Source: Adiantum capillus-veneris
Taxonomy: Eukaryota > Streptophyta > Polypodiopsida > Polypodiales > Pteridaceae
Assembly (NCBI GenBank): GCA_014529385.2
Contig: CM043960.1
Coordinates: 71,142,410 to 71,206,409, forward strand
Direction: 5' to 3'
Length of the DNA stretch: 64,000 bases
Numbering within the stretch: position 1 is the stretch's first letter; each line of letters begins with the position of its first letter. The notes beneath the pieces are model-generated. The model did not search any database and was not told the DNA's origin. It worked only from the letters and a program-made list of their open reading frames with translations. The position numbers and the translations under genes were made by a program. This document shows positions 26,201 to 40,165 of this stretch, one piece after another.

Positions 26201-29200
26201 ACAAGCTAGTACTCTGTCCTCTGCACTCCCACCAAGAGACGTGCCAGAGACTGAGCCCATGGCACATATTGAAGACCCTTGGCCATGAAAAGCAATTACA
26301 TGAAGAGCTTCAAGTTCTAAAATCATTTGGTCCCAAAAGCTAGCGCTAGAGTGCATGTCTGTAGTTTTTGCCACGTCATCAACTACTAGCGCAATTCGCA
26401 GAAGTCCGTACAAGCTGCCACGTCATCACGTTTTTTTGCTAGGCCACTCTGTAAGACTTCGCAAGTAGGTAAAACTTCTTATGCTGCCTCTGCTTGTCCT
26501 TTCTTCGATGGCTTGACACTTCAACAGTTTGTGACATCCCCCCTTCTTGAAAGAAGAGTAATCGTCGGCGATTACTATATATCTGCAAAACTCAAGTTAG
26601 TTCAAAAATTTATGAGGGTCATTCTGAGAGACATTTAGAGGGACAATCAATTTTCTCATTCCAGATCGGAGCTCTTGATTTCTTGGGTCATTGGTTGCCC
26701 AGGAAAATCTCATCCAATAAGAAGTATATTCTCATTCCACATTGGGGCTCTTGATATTCCGGCGTAGCAAAATTAGCCATCACACCCAGACCGCGTTGAT
26801 CTCTACGGGTGTGCACTAAAATTACGTACACAAGCAATGTCACCCAATTAGGAATATTCAGTGTTTTGTTTTTGCCGGTGCATCTCGCATCTCTTCCCTC
26901 GACCCCTTTGACCTCCTTTCCTCCATTCGGGAAACAACCGCTACGATACAAACTTATTGTAATATATAAATAGATAGATGTAAATAGAGAGATTAATTGC
27001 ACAATGTTTGTTGAGACTTGCACAAATCAACATATCTGCATTGGTATAGAGGGAGCCCCCTCTCCCCCCCCGGTTGGCACATCACAATGTACCACAAATG
27101 CTCACATATGCATGTTACAAGACAGAGAAACATATAGTCGCCGATGGACACTCCCCTCCGCAAATAACCATCCCGTTCCGGGCCATGAGTTGTTCAACGA
27201 CTCCCTCATCACTCCTCTCACAAATAACCTAAAAAGGTCCGGGCCATGAGATTTAGAAACCTCTTACAACCGAACGTCCCCTAGACCGCACCTTGCGTTG
27301 TTTGGAGGTGCTGAGAGTAACCATTGCTCAAGACTTTTTAATACTCCCCCCGTAAATAACCAACCAGATTCGGGCAATGAGTAACAACAATAATACTCCA
27401 CCCGTAAATAACCACAAGGATCCGGGCCATGAGTAAGAACATCACTTTTTTTCAAACATTCAATACTCCCCCCGCAAATAACCACAAGGGTCTGGGCCAT
27501 GAGCATGTGCAAGCATTCTCAAACATCAAATCTTTCAATACTCCTCTTGGGAGTAAATCACCAATCATTGAAACTAGTATTAAAACCAGAGTCAAACAAT
27601 TCAAATCGGCACCAAGACAGGTTTAAAACAGGTACTATCCATTTCAAACAAATTCAAACACGATCACCAAACAATTTCTCAAACAAACTCAGAAAACTGC
27701 TAAATCAAATCGAAAAGCATTCTCGACATCAGCCGAGCTCGAAAACACGACTCGCTTTCCATTCTAAGACTTGCACCAAAATTAGGGTTAGATTCCTTCC
27801 ATAAGGTTGTAGCCAACCGCAACATGGTTCATAAGCTCTTGAATTGTCGAAACTGGCTTGGTCAAACAGTGTTCTTATAGCAGTGATGATAGTCCATGAT
27901 ATAGCAATCACATTGGGCCTCCAAGGTTATCGGATCAAGAAGAGAAACCTACTGAGAGATGTCAAGAAATTTCAAGTTGTAATCTACTAGGGTTTTCGTG
28001 GCAAGCATTTCAAGATACCCTAGTGACTAGGGGGCCCATCGAATGGGGTCCCATAAGTTGGTGGGAACTCTTCTTTAAACTTAGGCCCCTCAGCAAGACT
28101 TTGCCAATTGGTAAAATTTCTTCTGCTGCTTCTAGGGTTTAGGCACCTTGACTGGGATCTACAAGTTGGCTCCATTCTTCAGTGGCTTGACACGTCAGTA
28201 GTTTGTGACAAGAAATCTACCAACATATAGATATATACAAGACAAAATTTCAGCCCATTTTGAAAAGAAGGTAGTAAGGCATTTTCTTGGTTGCATTCAT
28301 GGCAAAGGGAAGAGTTTTAACTTCAAGAATAAGGCGAACATTCAGATTTTCGGGTTTGCTGCAGTAAAAACAACTAAGTAAAGAGAGAGGGAGTGGGTTC
28401 CTTCAAGAAGAGGGAAGGAGATGTAGTGGGAAATGGTAGGCATGGTGTAGAGGCTTCTTGGGATGACGCTGGGCAGAAAATTCAGCAAAGGAAATCATGC
28501 TTGAACCATACGTCCAAAAACACGGCAACAAAGGTATTTACTATTGATTCGGGCAACAAATCACCACAGAGCATTGGAGTCGAAACCTGCTTATATCTGG
28601 GTCTCTGAAGCAAACTGTATCTGGAAAATGAATATCGGCTGGAGCATAGACCTGCACACGTGGGATCCCAATCTAGGTAGCCATTGAGCCTGGCGTGACA
28701 AGGCCCCAACGAGCGCTTAGGATGCAACCTGGCAGGTGGACATGAAGGGAGGGGAAAAATAGGATTACTGGGAAGCGAGCAGTCTTCTGCTGAAAATCAA
28801 AATCATGCACATCAAAGTGTGGTATCCAACGTTCCAAAACCAACAAACGGATCCATAAGAAAATAGGTAAGCGGAGTCTTAACACCCTGCCTGAAATATC
28901 GAGCTCGCTGCTGCTGTTTCCCCATCGCTGCGCCATCGCCCCACCCCCCCAGCACTGCCCGCCAGCCCTCGCTGCCCCCCCCCCCCCCCCCCCCCCCCGC
29001 TGCCCTGCCTGCCCTCGCGCCTCCCCTGCTCGCCCGCGCGCTGCCCCCCCCTGCTGTAGCAGTTCGCGTCACTGCCGCCCCCGCCCGCTACTGCCCCCCC
29101 TGTTGCAGCCACTCCCGCCCCCACCCGCTGCTGCCAGCGCTCCCGCCATAGCCGCCCCCACCCGTTGCCTGCCCCCCCCCGGCCCGCTTGCTCTCTTTCC

Positions 29201-32200
29201 TCCCGATAGCCTCCTGCAAGTCGGCTCCTACAGCACTGAGTCTTTTTTGGGGCAGTGCTCTGCGCGCCAAGTTGCAGAATCCTCCCGCCGCCCTCTTCTT
29301 ACGCCATAGCAGTAGACACAGATGGAGGCTCCAGCTTCGCCACAGAGGGACTCGCCCGACCCCGCTGAGCCCACCATTCGACTTGCTCTTTCGCCGACAA
29401 AGCAAGCGAGCCTTGCCGCAGAGGTAGAGCGATTGCAGGCGACTTCGGTCATCTGCAAGATTCTCGGCACCCGACCTAGCAGAGGAGAGCTGCGTGACCT
29501 TCTCCAGGCTCGCCTTCTCACAGAGGTGGGCAAGATCTTGGATGTACAGATTCTCGGACGCGGTTACTATCAGATCGAATTTGAGACCTCCGAGATGGCG
29601 TCCAAGGTCATTGCCATGAGTCCACTGACCATCCGAGCAACACGTGCCCACTTTCGACAGCGGAGACATGGTTTTGACCCGGCTTCGGATGTTCTAGTAG
29701 AGGAGGCAGACATCCCCATCTCGGTCTGCTTTCCGGGTTTACGGAGGGAGTACTTACCACTTCTTTCCAGGATCGGCTCAGCCATTGGGACTGTCCTGGA
29801 GACACCTCGTACGGCAGCATCAGTAGCTGCCAAGGCGGTTGGCATTCCCTCGGTTCAAGTTTTGGTCAGAGACACCCACACGCTCCCGAAGGTTATTCTT
29901 TTGCCTCGGGTGAGTGGGGTTTGGTTTAGACAGAGTGTGGAGTATTCGGGCCTCCCGAGCCAGTGCTTCATTTGTCGACAGATGGGCCATCTAGCGAAGG
30001 CCTGTCCACAGAGGAGGCCTCGCCTTGCACCACAGCCTCAGCCCTAGCCTGCCAAGGCTGCCCGTAGCCACAGACAGAGACAGAACGCACACATGCTGAT
30101 CCACCCTCCGAGCCTAGGGCTCCAACGGAGGAGGGATGGCAGCAGGCGCGTGGTAGACGACGACAGGGGCCACAGCGTCAGCCTGGCACTCACAGTGGCC
30201 TTCAGGCGCCTACTCAGCAGCAGTGGGTTCCCACGGGGAACCGCTTTGGTCCTCTAGAGCAAGAGGAGGTCTCTGCTCCAACCCCCACCCCAGCTTCACC
30301 CTCGACAGCCTCTCCCCCCCCCAGAGTTCCCCCACTCTTCCTCATCTTCCCCCCCGCCTTTTGCTCCCGTCGCCTCTTCACCTCGCCCCTCTACCTCTGT
30401 CGCCCTCTCCCGCCCCTCTTCTCCACCGCTTCCCCCAGCTCCTTCTCCCCCCCCTCCTACTCCAGTTCCACAGTCAACCCAAGGGGCAGGGCCTTCTCCG
30501 GCGGCTAGGAGATCTCTTGGCAACGCCTTTGCCACGAGTCGCCTAGCGAGAGAGGGTCAACCTTTCTTATGGCCCCCTCTGCAGGTACATACATCTTCCC
30601 TTGCAGCTATCCCTCGTGGTCTAACGAGCATTGACATCCGGCGTCGCTGGGACATCTTCGACTACGGCTTCACTCGTTTTCTCGGCGATCCCTCAGCAGA
30701 CCATGAGGCAACCTGCTTCAGGGTCCATGCTCTGTTCCTTGCCGCTAGGGGGACAGAGGCCTTGGACTCAGCAGTTGGTTTCTCCTTCCCCCTTTGCGGC
30801 AGGGTCGAGACAGAGTGGACTCTCGACTCAGTGTTGGGATGGTTGCATACACAGGTCCTAGAGTTCTCTCACCACGTGGGAGAACTAGGAGTTACAGACA
30901 TGCTACAGACTTTGTGGCCATTGGCCAAGTTTGCGGTGACACCCCCAGACTCAGCAGGATGTAGGCACATTGTGGTTTACTTCTTTGCTGATACGCAGTG
31001 TTTGCCATGCTATGTATACATTCATGAGGACTCCTGGACAGAGGAGGTTGCTTTACGCACGGCTCGCTCAGCTTGGGCTTGGGCTAGGCACTCACTGCAG
31101 TCACGCCTATCTAGAGGACGCTCGGATGCGGATTACTCCCCATCCAAGCCAGCCTCGAAGATAGCCCGTCTAGCTGCTACGGAAGCATCTGTTCTCTCTC
31201 GCTCCCCATGAGGATCGTCTCATGGAACGTGCAGGGACTAGGTGGGCCCCAGTTTCAGCGTCAGCGGGGCCGATTGCGTCAGGAGCTTCAGTGTTGCCTT
31301 GTGGGAGGAGAGATTGATCTCCTTATGCTTCAGGAGCACCATCTGTGTGAGAGCCGCATTCGGCGATGTGGTCAGCTTTTGCGTGGACGATATGATACTT
31401 TTTGGTCAACTGCTTTTGGACCTCGAGGCATCGAGGGTGGGGTATGTATGACTATTGCGGACTCATTGCAGCAGGCCATTGTGGGCAGAGGGATTATTGT
31501 GCCAGGCAGGGCTCAATGGATTACTATGCAGGTTCAGGGTGGCCTTGTGGGTTTCTTGAACATCTATGCGCCCAATGTAGCGAGTGCTCGTGCAGAGTTT
31601 TGGTCACAGATTGTTGAGTCTCTGCCCCAGGCAGATCATTGGTGCATAGGAGGGGACTTCAACATGTTGGAGGACCCTTCTGACAGGATTGGTGGCAGCC
31701 ATGCTCCTGGGCATGGAGTCGAGTTGGCAGCTTGGGAGAGGTTTTGTATGACTCTGAGGGTCTCGGATACATGGCAGCACTCTGGTTTTGTGAGGCCCCC
31801 AAACACTCTTGCCTTCTCTCGATCGGACCGCAGAGTGGGAGGAGTGAATCTATCGCGGATAGATCGCTTCTACACTAGTGACCAATTCAGTGACTTGGGA
31901 GGATCAGTGGGCATCCTGGCAGGGACCTCCTTCTCGGACCATGCACCAGTGATCCTCACAGTGGCAGACAGGCAGAGGAGTGGGAGCACGATGCTCCGCA
32001 TCCCAAAGAGGGTCTTGTTGGACTCAGCACTCAGAGAGAGGGTAGAGGCTCTCTGGACAGAGGGCATGGACAAACAGATTCTCCTGTTGACAGAGTGGCC
32101 TCAGGCCTAGCTCAGATCAGCCATTTTTTTCTTCAGGAGTCTCTAGCTCGCCGGGCTGCAGCGAGAGAGGCGGAGCAGCGTCTTAGACGGGGCATTGCTT

Positions 32201-35200
32201 CATTACGGAGGATGCAGGAGCAGCATCCAGACAGTCCTTGGTTGGAGGAGCAGTTACAAGAGGCTCGACAGGAGCTTGCTAGCACAGAGGAGAGGTGACA
32301 TGAGTTTGCTTTCCACCGACAGGCATCTCAGTGGACTCAGGTGGGTGACAGAGTGACTGGTGCTTTCTTTGAGCCAGTGGGACCTCGGCACTCGCATGCC
32401 AAGGTCAGTCAGTTGAGGAGGCCCGACGGGTCAGTTGCTTGTGAGCCCGAGGATATGCGTGCAGTTGCTTCTGACTTCTACCGTGAGTTACTGTCTGCAG
32501 AGCCCCAATCAGAGCGGCATGATGCATGCAGGGAGCAGGTTTGGGCACAGATACCTTGTCTTGTGATTGAGGAGATGCATCAGAGGCTAGAGATGCCACT
32601 TCAGCTTGAGGAGTTGCACACGGCTCTTAGGCCCTTCCCCTGTGGTAGCTGTCCAGGTGAGGATGGGTTGACTCCCAACTTTTTCTTGGAGTATTGGGAC
32701 CTGCTTGGCCCAGATCTCTGTAGTGCTTTTCAGTACATTTTGCACATAGGAGTGTTGCCTGACAGCATGAGTGAGGGCCTGATTTACCTCATTCCCAAGG
32801 AGGGTGGCTCCTTGGATGAGATTCGACAGTGGCGCCCCATCACCATCCTCAACTCAGCCTACAAAATTCTTGCCAAGGCTCTAAGTTTGAGGATTCAGCC
32901 ACTTTTAGAGAGCCTTATACATGGGACTCAGACAGGTTTTGTCAAGGAACACAGTATCCTTGACAACATCTTTATTTTTGGGAGGCTTCTGCCCTAGCAC
33001 GGCTCCGTGGTGAGGACCTCATGATTCTTCTTCTCGATTTTGAGAAGGCATACGACAGAGTTGACCGGGACTTTCTAGAGGGCACTCTACGCAGGATGGG
33101 CTTCTCAGATGCTTGGATCAGAGGGGTGTCAGCCTTGTACAGACAAGCTCACAGTCAGGTACTTTTGGCAGGAGGTAGAGGTGATCGCTTCATGCTTACA
33201 CGCTCGGTCAGATAGGGCTGTCCTCTTGCCCCCTTTCTCTTTCTGTTCTATGCGGAGGCGATGAGCAGATTTTTGGTGTCACAGCAGGTTGGTCTACGGG
33301 GCTTAGCACTCCCTATTCGGGGAGATGCGCTATTGGACGCTGAGTTTGCCAATGACTCAGCCTTGTACTTAGATGGCCATGAGGCCAATCTTCACAGATG
33401 TGAGCAGGCTTTGGAGACCTTCTGCTGTGCATCGGGCGCACTGATCAACTGGAGAAAGACTGTGGCTTTCTCGGTTGGTAGTGCTCCTGTACCAGATTGG
33501 ATGCCAGGAGAGGGTTTCAGGTGGATTCCCCCAGGGACTACAGTTCGGTACTTGGGTTGTCAGGTTGGTTTGGACTTGTCTCCCGAGCAGCAGATTGCTC
33601 CCCTTCTCCTCTCTATCAGGAGAAAGTTGTTACATTGGAGCTCAGCACGACTTTCTCTGGCTGGCAGAGTAGTAGTTGCCAACCAGGTGTTGTTGGCGAC
33701 TATGTGGTACATCACTTCCTGCTGGATCTTCTCGAGTTCTTGTGTCAGCCAGGTAGAGAGGCTGATCAAGAACTTCCTTTGGACAGGACGTGACACTCAG
33801 ATAGCCTGAGCCAAGGTGGCTTGGCAAGTCATCACGCTTCCTTGTTCTCAGGGAGGGCTTGGGATCATTGATCCAGCACAGCAGAGCAGAGCCCTTCTTG
33901 GGAAGTTCATCGTTAGAGGACTTCTTCCAGGTGAGGAGCCCTGGAAGGAGCTCTTGCTACAGCGGCTTCGTGCCAGGGTGCCTCAGTGAAGAGGCCCTTG
34001 GCAACCTTCAACCAGATGGATCTTTACAGAGATGCGCAGAGTTGGTTTGAGCAGGAGACTGGAGAACCGCTTCGCTATGAGCTTGCTTTGATCTGGGGAG
34101 CTCTTGCGGCGAGGCCTGGAGCAGAGACAGCCTACTTGCACGGAGGAGCGCCTACGACAGCCCCTTGTTTGGAACCCCATGGTTAGCACTCAGAGAGGCC
34201 ACTTGGTTGGTAGTCGGCCTCATGTTTCCTCGGGTCCCAGGGCAGCAGGTCCAGCGCGCTCTCTAGGTGACTGGCTAGAGTTCACAGGTTTGTCAGAGGA
34301 GGTACAGGGGTTCCAGCTACACGGCATGAGAGGGGTGCAGAGCATGTGTCAGGATATCTCAGAGTCAATTCCAGCTGAGTGGCTCACGCCTCTCGAGCCA
34401 GTAGCACCCCGATGGATGGGAGCCTTCACACGACTGGAGGTTCTCATCTCAGTCAGGGCCTGCTCAGAGACTGTGCCAGCCCTGTTCTCTGAGCTGCAAG
34501 GTGGGGGACGACTATAGCGAGTTGCAGTAGAGGCCCTGCAGGTAGCAGAGTACTGTTTTCAAAGGATCCGAGTAGTGGGCATTTGTGGGAGGACTTGCGT
34601 CATAGACCCTGACCCAGTAGCTCTTGAGACTGGACACTGGAGCCTGGAGGTTATGGGCTTGGGAGTGTTGTCCACTGGCACGAGTACAGTGGGATCCTGG
34701 TGAGTGGCTATGGAGGAACCCCTTCTCTTCTGCAGACCACCCAAGAGTCTCGTTCTTTCAGTACACTGTTCAACTGGGACGTCATATACTAGCAGCACAG
34801 AGAGAGGCCTGCCCCGCTGCAGCACGTCATTGGCAGGAGGAGGGTCTCACAGGCGAGTTCTTGGCAGCCTTTTGGGAGAGGTTGTGGGACTCCAGACAGC
34901 CGAGGCGAGTCACTCAGTTTCAGTGGCTGGTCGCACACAGAGCTACAGCAATAGGGAGCTGGCTGGTGCATAGTGGTCTCTCGACCGCATGTGCAGCTTG
35001 TGACCATTTGGTGGAGAGTCAGTGTCACTGTATTTGGGACTGTCCCTCAGCCCAGCAGGTGTGGCTACGAGTTCTTCGGCTGATGCCTGCTCTCTCCACG
35101 GCTCGACAGTACACTTGGGGGGCAGCGGCTTGGTCCACCCTCACGGGCCCGGCACTTCAATTTGAGCTATCTTCCACCAACAGGATGATAGTGATGCAGG

Positions 35201-38200
35201 GGGGGCGACCTACACTCCAGCCTGCTACAGAGCTTACTCCACAAGGAGTGGTGCAGTGAGAGAGAGGAGTGTTGGGAGCTCATCAGTGGCCTGACACTTT
35301 GGTTCATCTAGCGGGCCCGCTGTTTCCTCATCTTTGAGGCTCGCCCTGTGCCACCAGCAAAGACTGTTCGTGACTTTTGGCTAGAGCTGATCCATACTCT
35401 CAGAGGACAGCTTGAGGGACTACAAGGCAGCTCCGACCGCATGCGGGAGGGCCGCGAGGCTTTCCGTCGACTCTGGCGCCTTGGGCCTTTCTACACCATA
35501 GTCCAGGGTGTGCTCAGATGGCACTACCATCCACCTGTGTGGCTCTTCTCTCCTCCCATCTCTTGATTTAGCCTCATTGTATATATGCTGTTTTTTCATT
35601 GGGAGAGTCTCCCCATCATGTTTGTTGTAGCCCTCTCTTGCAGAGGTGGTTGTAGCCCTATGGGCAGTTTTCATGAACTAATAGAAGGATCTTTTTCTCG
35701 GAAAAAAAAAAAGAAAATAGGTGAGCACGCAATAGAGACTCGGAGCAACACTCATCTGAAAGCTAAACCAAGAAGATGCCATGGCCCATCGTAAGGAGCT
35801 CCAAAATACTACCCTCAGAGCCTCCAAGTGCAAACCGAAGCCACTCACTGACTCTTGGTGGTCACATGGTAGGGCTCTCTCCTTCACGATCCAATCCGTG
35901 TCAAGCTAGTATAGCAAGTGGAGTGAGTCCCCTCATGCAACAGGCACTGCACCAATCTTGACTATTGAACACTTATAAGCTCCCCACCAAGAAGCTCCTT
36001 ATATCAGAAGATTCCAAGACAAGATCTTTCTCCTATTTGATAAGTCGGCATCGCCTCCTCCAAATCTACACTTCAAGTTTTTGTACGTGTGTTGCTATTG
36101 ATTTCTCGCTTGGAGTGTCCATGCCTGTTACAATAGCGGGCCCTTGAGAGGGCTGACTGGGACCCCATCGGGTGTCGTTCTCCTCTCTCTCTCTCTCTCT
36201 CTCTCCCTTCCAGACCCTACCAAGCCTTGCCCAGCTACAAGCACTTTCTTTACACCTGAGATGGTACAAAGGGCCATCGACAGGATGAAGACTGGGAAGG
36301 CATATGATCATGACGGTCTAGTAGCGGAGCACTTTATACATGCCAAGGATATGCTGATGGAGGTTCTCGCAGTGTTGTTCAATCGTGCCATGTGTGAGGG
36401 ATTACCTGAGACTTGGAGCCTGTCTAATATTGTGCCTATCTTCAAGGCTGGTGACCCTACAGAGCCTGGGAACTACCGCACTATTATGGTTGGACACACA
36501 TTGGCACGGTTGTATGCATCTATCCTGGAGTAACACTTGAGTAATTGGGCAGAGGGCGAGGGTGTACGAGCGAAGGGTCAAGCTGGCTTCAGGAAGGGTT
36601 TCTCCACTCTTGATCATATTCTGACACTCAGGGCCATCATTGAGGAGGGCAGAGCACATGGGAGACGGATCTATTGTAGCTTTGTGGATTTTCGTAAAGC
36701 ATTTGACATGGTACCAAGAGCTCGATTGATGCACAGATTACAGGAGATGGGGGTGCCCATAGAGGTGATTTGGGGGATTATGGCTTTGTACAGATCAGTG
36801 ATGGGACATGTACGCACTCCGGAAGGGGTATCTGATTAAATTCACTCTACTATTGGAGTGAAACAGGGCTGCCCATTGTCTCCTACGCTATTTGGTATGT
36901 ATGTTGATGAGGTGTCTGATTACATCGACAGAGAGGGTGACAAAGGTGCACAGCTGGCAGGGACGTGGATCCCATTGTTGCTTTATGCTGATGATATTGT
37001 TCTGATATCTGATTCACCAGAAGGTATGCAACGACAGTTGGATGCACTACGCAGTTTTGCACAGGATAGTCGATTGTGTGTAAACCTAGGTAAAACCAAG
37101 GTTATGGTGTTTAACACCACACCGCAATGGGTCAGGAGATCAGTACCTACTTTCAAGTATGGTCAAGAGACTGTGGAGTATACAGATGCATACACTTACC
37201 TGGGGGTAGTCTTTACTGGGCCGAGATTTTCCTTGAAAAGAGCGGCAGAGACTAGACTAACCAGAGCTGGTGCAGCTCTAGGAGGAATGGAGAGGATGTG
37301 TTCGCAAGTTCAGTTCCAGGAACCCAGGACAAAGTTATGGCTCTTTGATACTCTGGTTGCCTCTACTATGTTATATGGGGTGCAGGTTTGGGGACCTTTT
37401 GTAGGCCAGAGGGTTGGAGGCGTATGGAGAAGCCCCTGGTATCTATGATCTCTCGGCTGATTAGAGCCAAGGCTTCCGTACCGCATGATATCATTCGAGC
37501 GGAATTAGCTGCTCCCCCTATGGTGACTGAGGCACTTACTAGATCAGTCTCCTTTGTTCACAGTCTGTGGGATACTACCAGAGACAGATATGCCAGGATG
37601 GCTCTAGCGTCCTCCAGACAATTAGCTCTTAATGGGGATACATCATGCTGGTATGCACAAATGGCATCATGGTTTCAGACACACGGTTTCACCATGGACA
37701 AGTTGCCTCCTTTTCAATACTCTCTACAGGCACCCTTGAGGTCTTTGACGCGGGTAGAGATTAATAGACTCATTCGTCAGGATCTGATTCAGCTGGACAC
37801 GAGGAGGACATGGATAGAGCCGATACAGGAGTTGGGCACAAAGATGGCTTTCTATAGAGAGCATTTTCTCCACCTCACGGAGGATGGGTTTGTGATTCGA
37901 CCTAGCTATATGGATAGGCATCTTTCTCATGGTGTCCGATGTGCCATTGGCCAGATACGCACGTCCTCACATCAGCTCGAGATTGAGACTGGCAGATTCA
38001 GAGGGACACCAGCAAATAGCAGGATATGCCGCTTATGCCATCTCGAGCCAGAGACAGAGGTACACTACATATGTCATTGCACAGTGTACTATGAGATACG
38101 AGGCCGTTTTCATTGTCTATTCAGAGAAGGTTTCGGGCCACTATCTAGGGTCATGAGTTATGAGGATCAAAGATGTCTTGGGCTATATCTACTTGAGCTA

Positions 38201-38724
38201 CACAGGCATAGAGAAACTTTACTGAGGAGAGCTGAAGAGAGACAACCCCAGAGACAGATCACAGATTTCTTTACACTAGATACTGTACACCCAGAAGAAC
38301 AGACAGAGGAGCAACCAACAGTAGAGAGGTCTACCCGCACTACTGGCATTCTAAGAGACCGTGCATTGGAGCTAGGGAGATCTAGACGACCCCGATGGAG
38401 AAGAGGAGCTACACAGTTTCGAAGGAGGCTACAGCAAAGGATTCGAGCCATACTTTTTCGTCGTCCAGAGTGCAGATGAAGATGGATCTCTATGCAGATA
38501 GATTTCTACTTCCCTCCCAAACACATTGTATAGCTCAGTTCACACGATTCACGCCTTTCGCCTTTCACACCTATCCGCTTAGTTTAGGATTCCGCAATAT
38601 TTATATCTTGTTATCCCTAGTTTAATTTATTTTGTTAATCTGACTTGATATCAGATACACTGCATTGTAACTTCCTGGTCTCATAGGTCACTTTGGCCTT
38701 TTGAAGACGTTAATATAACATTTC

Positions 38725-38819
<95 letters not shown>

Positions 38820-40087
38820 ACAAGAACCATCATTTGAATTCGTGCTAAGTAGCACGCATTCAAGCAAGAAAAGAAGTAAAGATTTGTGAAAATGTAAAGT
38901 CTAGATCTTGTCAACCATTTCAATTCCGTTGCACCTTACAATACTTGGACGGGGGAAAGATATTTAAGCTGCTTTCCGGTGCCATGTAGCTTCTTAGATT
39001 GATCAAGGTCCTCAGGGGGATTGCTTTTTGCCTTGATTGTCGCGATCGTCGTATAAGGCCCTTTGTCTTGCACGGTACGTGCGTTGTTCCATCCTTCTGG
39101 GGGTACCAATGGAGTGTAGATCTTCAGCAATGATTGCAGATTCGATCATCCTTTGAAGAGTATCATGGAGAAACACCTTCATACTCTTTCGAAGCTATGG
39201 TTGGAGGCCTGCTTTGAACTTTCGCATCTTTTCCTCGTCAAAAATCTTCATGAAAGGGGTGACTCTCAGAAGAACCAACCCATACTTGTCAACATAGGCA
39301 GTAACTTTCTCATGTTCCTTCTAGGCGAGCCAGTCCCATTCCTTCCAGATGTCCTTCTCAAAGTCGGGCGGAAAGTATTGTTCATAAAATTCACTTTGAA
39401 CTTAGTCCATGTTTTGGCTTGAGTACCTTCTCGAATCTTGGCCAACCACTAGTTGCTTGCCGTCTCCTTGAGATACATCCCAAAATGACGTAACTTGGAT
39501 TTTTAGGTAAACTTTCCATTGGCAAAAGCAGCTTCAAATTGTTTGATAAAAGACAGTGCCTTGGAGATATCTCTCCGTCCTGTGTAATTGTTAAACTTGA
39601 AGTCCTTATCACCCGACTTGAAAACCCGCATCTTGTGGTGATGTCCTCTCTCTCTTTGGGCACCCGGAGGAGCTACTACAACAGGAGAGCTCGTCACCTC
39701 ACACCAGAGGCACACAGATTGACCGAGCGACCGAGCTAGGGAGATCCATACGCCCACGACTACGGAGGACTACACAGCATCGACGGAGGCTGCATCAGAG
39801 GATTCGGATCACTTTGGCCCGACATGCACGACGCCCGATCAGGCTTTGACCATGGAGGAGATTAATGAGATCCACCAGCGCGATCGATGCTAGATCTTTT
39901 GTGATTTAGCTATCCCACCTAGCTACTTAGCTCACACCTAGCAGTTTAGGATTCCATAGTATGTATTTTGTCATTTGTCATTTTTGTTATTCTGACTTTG
40001 TATCAGATCCACCATATTGTAACTTTCTCGTCTCATAGGTCACTTTGGCTTTTTGAAGATGTTAACATTTCATTTCATTTCATTTCA

Positions 40088-40165
<78 letters not shown>

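Larger units (their letters stand above)
19340..26536 (-). mobile_element. Ty3/Gypsy element F (fossil, nested)
   Basis: Minus-strand Gypsy with 5' LTR (26,536-25,674), tRNA-Met primer site (TGGTATCAGAG on the minus strand, about 25,670) and reverse transcriptase ([18 protein letters not shown] at 20,560-20,510; [21 protein letters not shown] at 20,300-20,240). The start of RNase H ([18 protein letters not shown], about 19,560-19,510) is also present. The 3' end is gone. It is opened by the family A element 21,198-25,588 and by the MITE 19,580-19,983. Broken in many places. Confidence 0.82.
28873..35710 (+). mobile_element. Full-length L1 LINE
   Basis: Flanked by 16-bp target repeats AAGAAAATAGGTAAGC (28,857-28,872) and AAGAAAATAGGTGAGC (35,711-35,726), one mismatch. 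GC-rich 5' UTR (28,873-29,321), ORF1 with DUF4283-like domain and CCHC knuckle, ORF2 with endonuclease, RT and C-terminal zinc region, short 3' UTR and a poly(A) end. About 6.8 kb, the expected size for a complete plant L1. Inactive through several stops and shifts but easily readable, so moderately young. Confidence 0.95.

Noticed and set aside
27150-27502. CRISPR-like look of repeated units with spacers
   Set aside because: Units are imperfect, spacers very unequal, the genome is a plant nuclear one and no cas-type gene is present.
29088-29669. Minus-strand ORFs of 80-190 residues opposite the L1 leader and ORF1
   Set aside because: Shadows of a GC-rich coding strand with no domain.
38723-38923. 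Arg-Glu repeat ORF
   Set aside because: Translation of the CT microsatellite.
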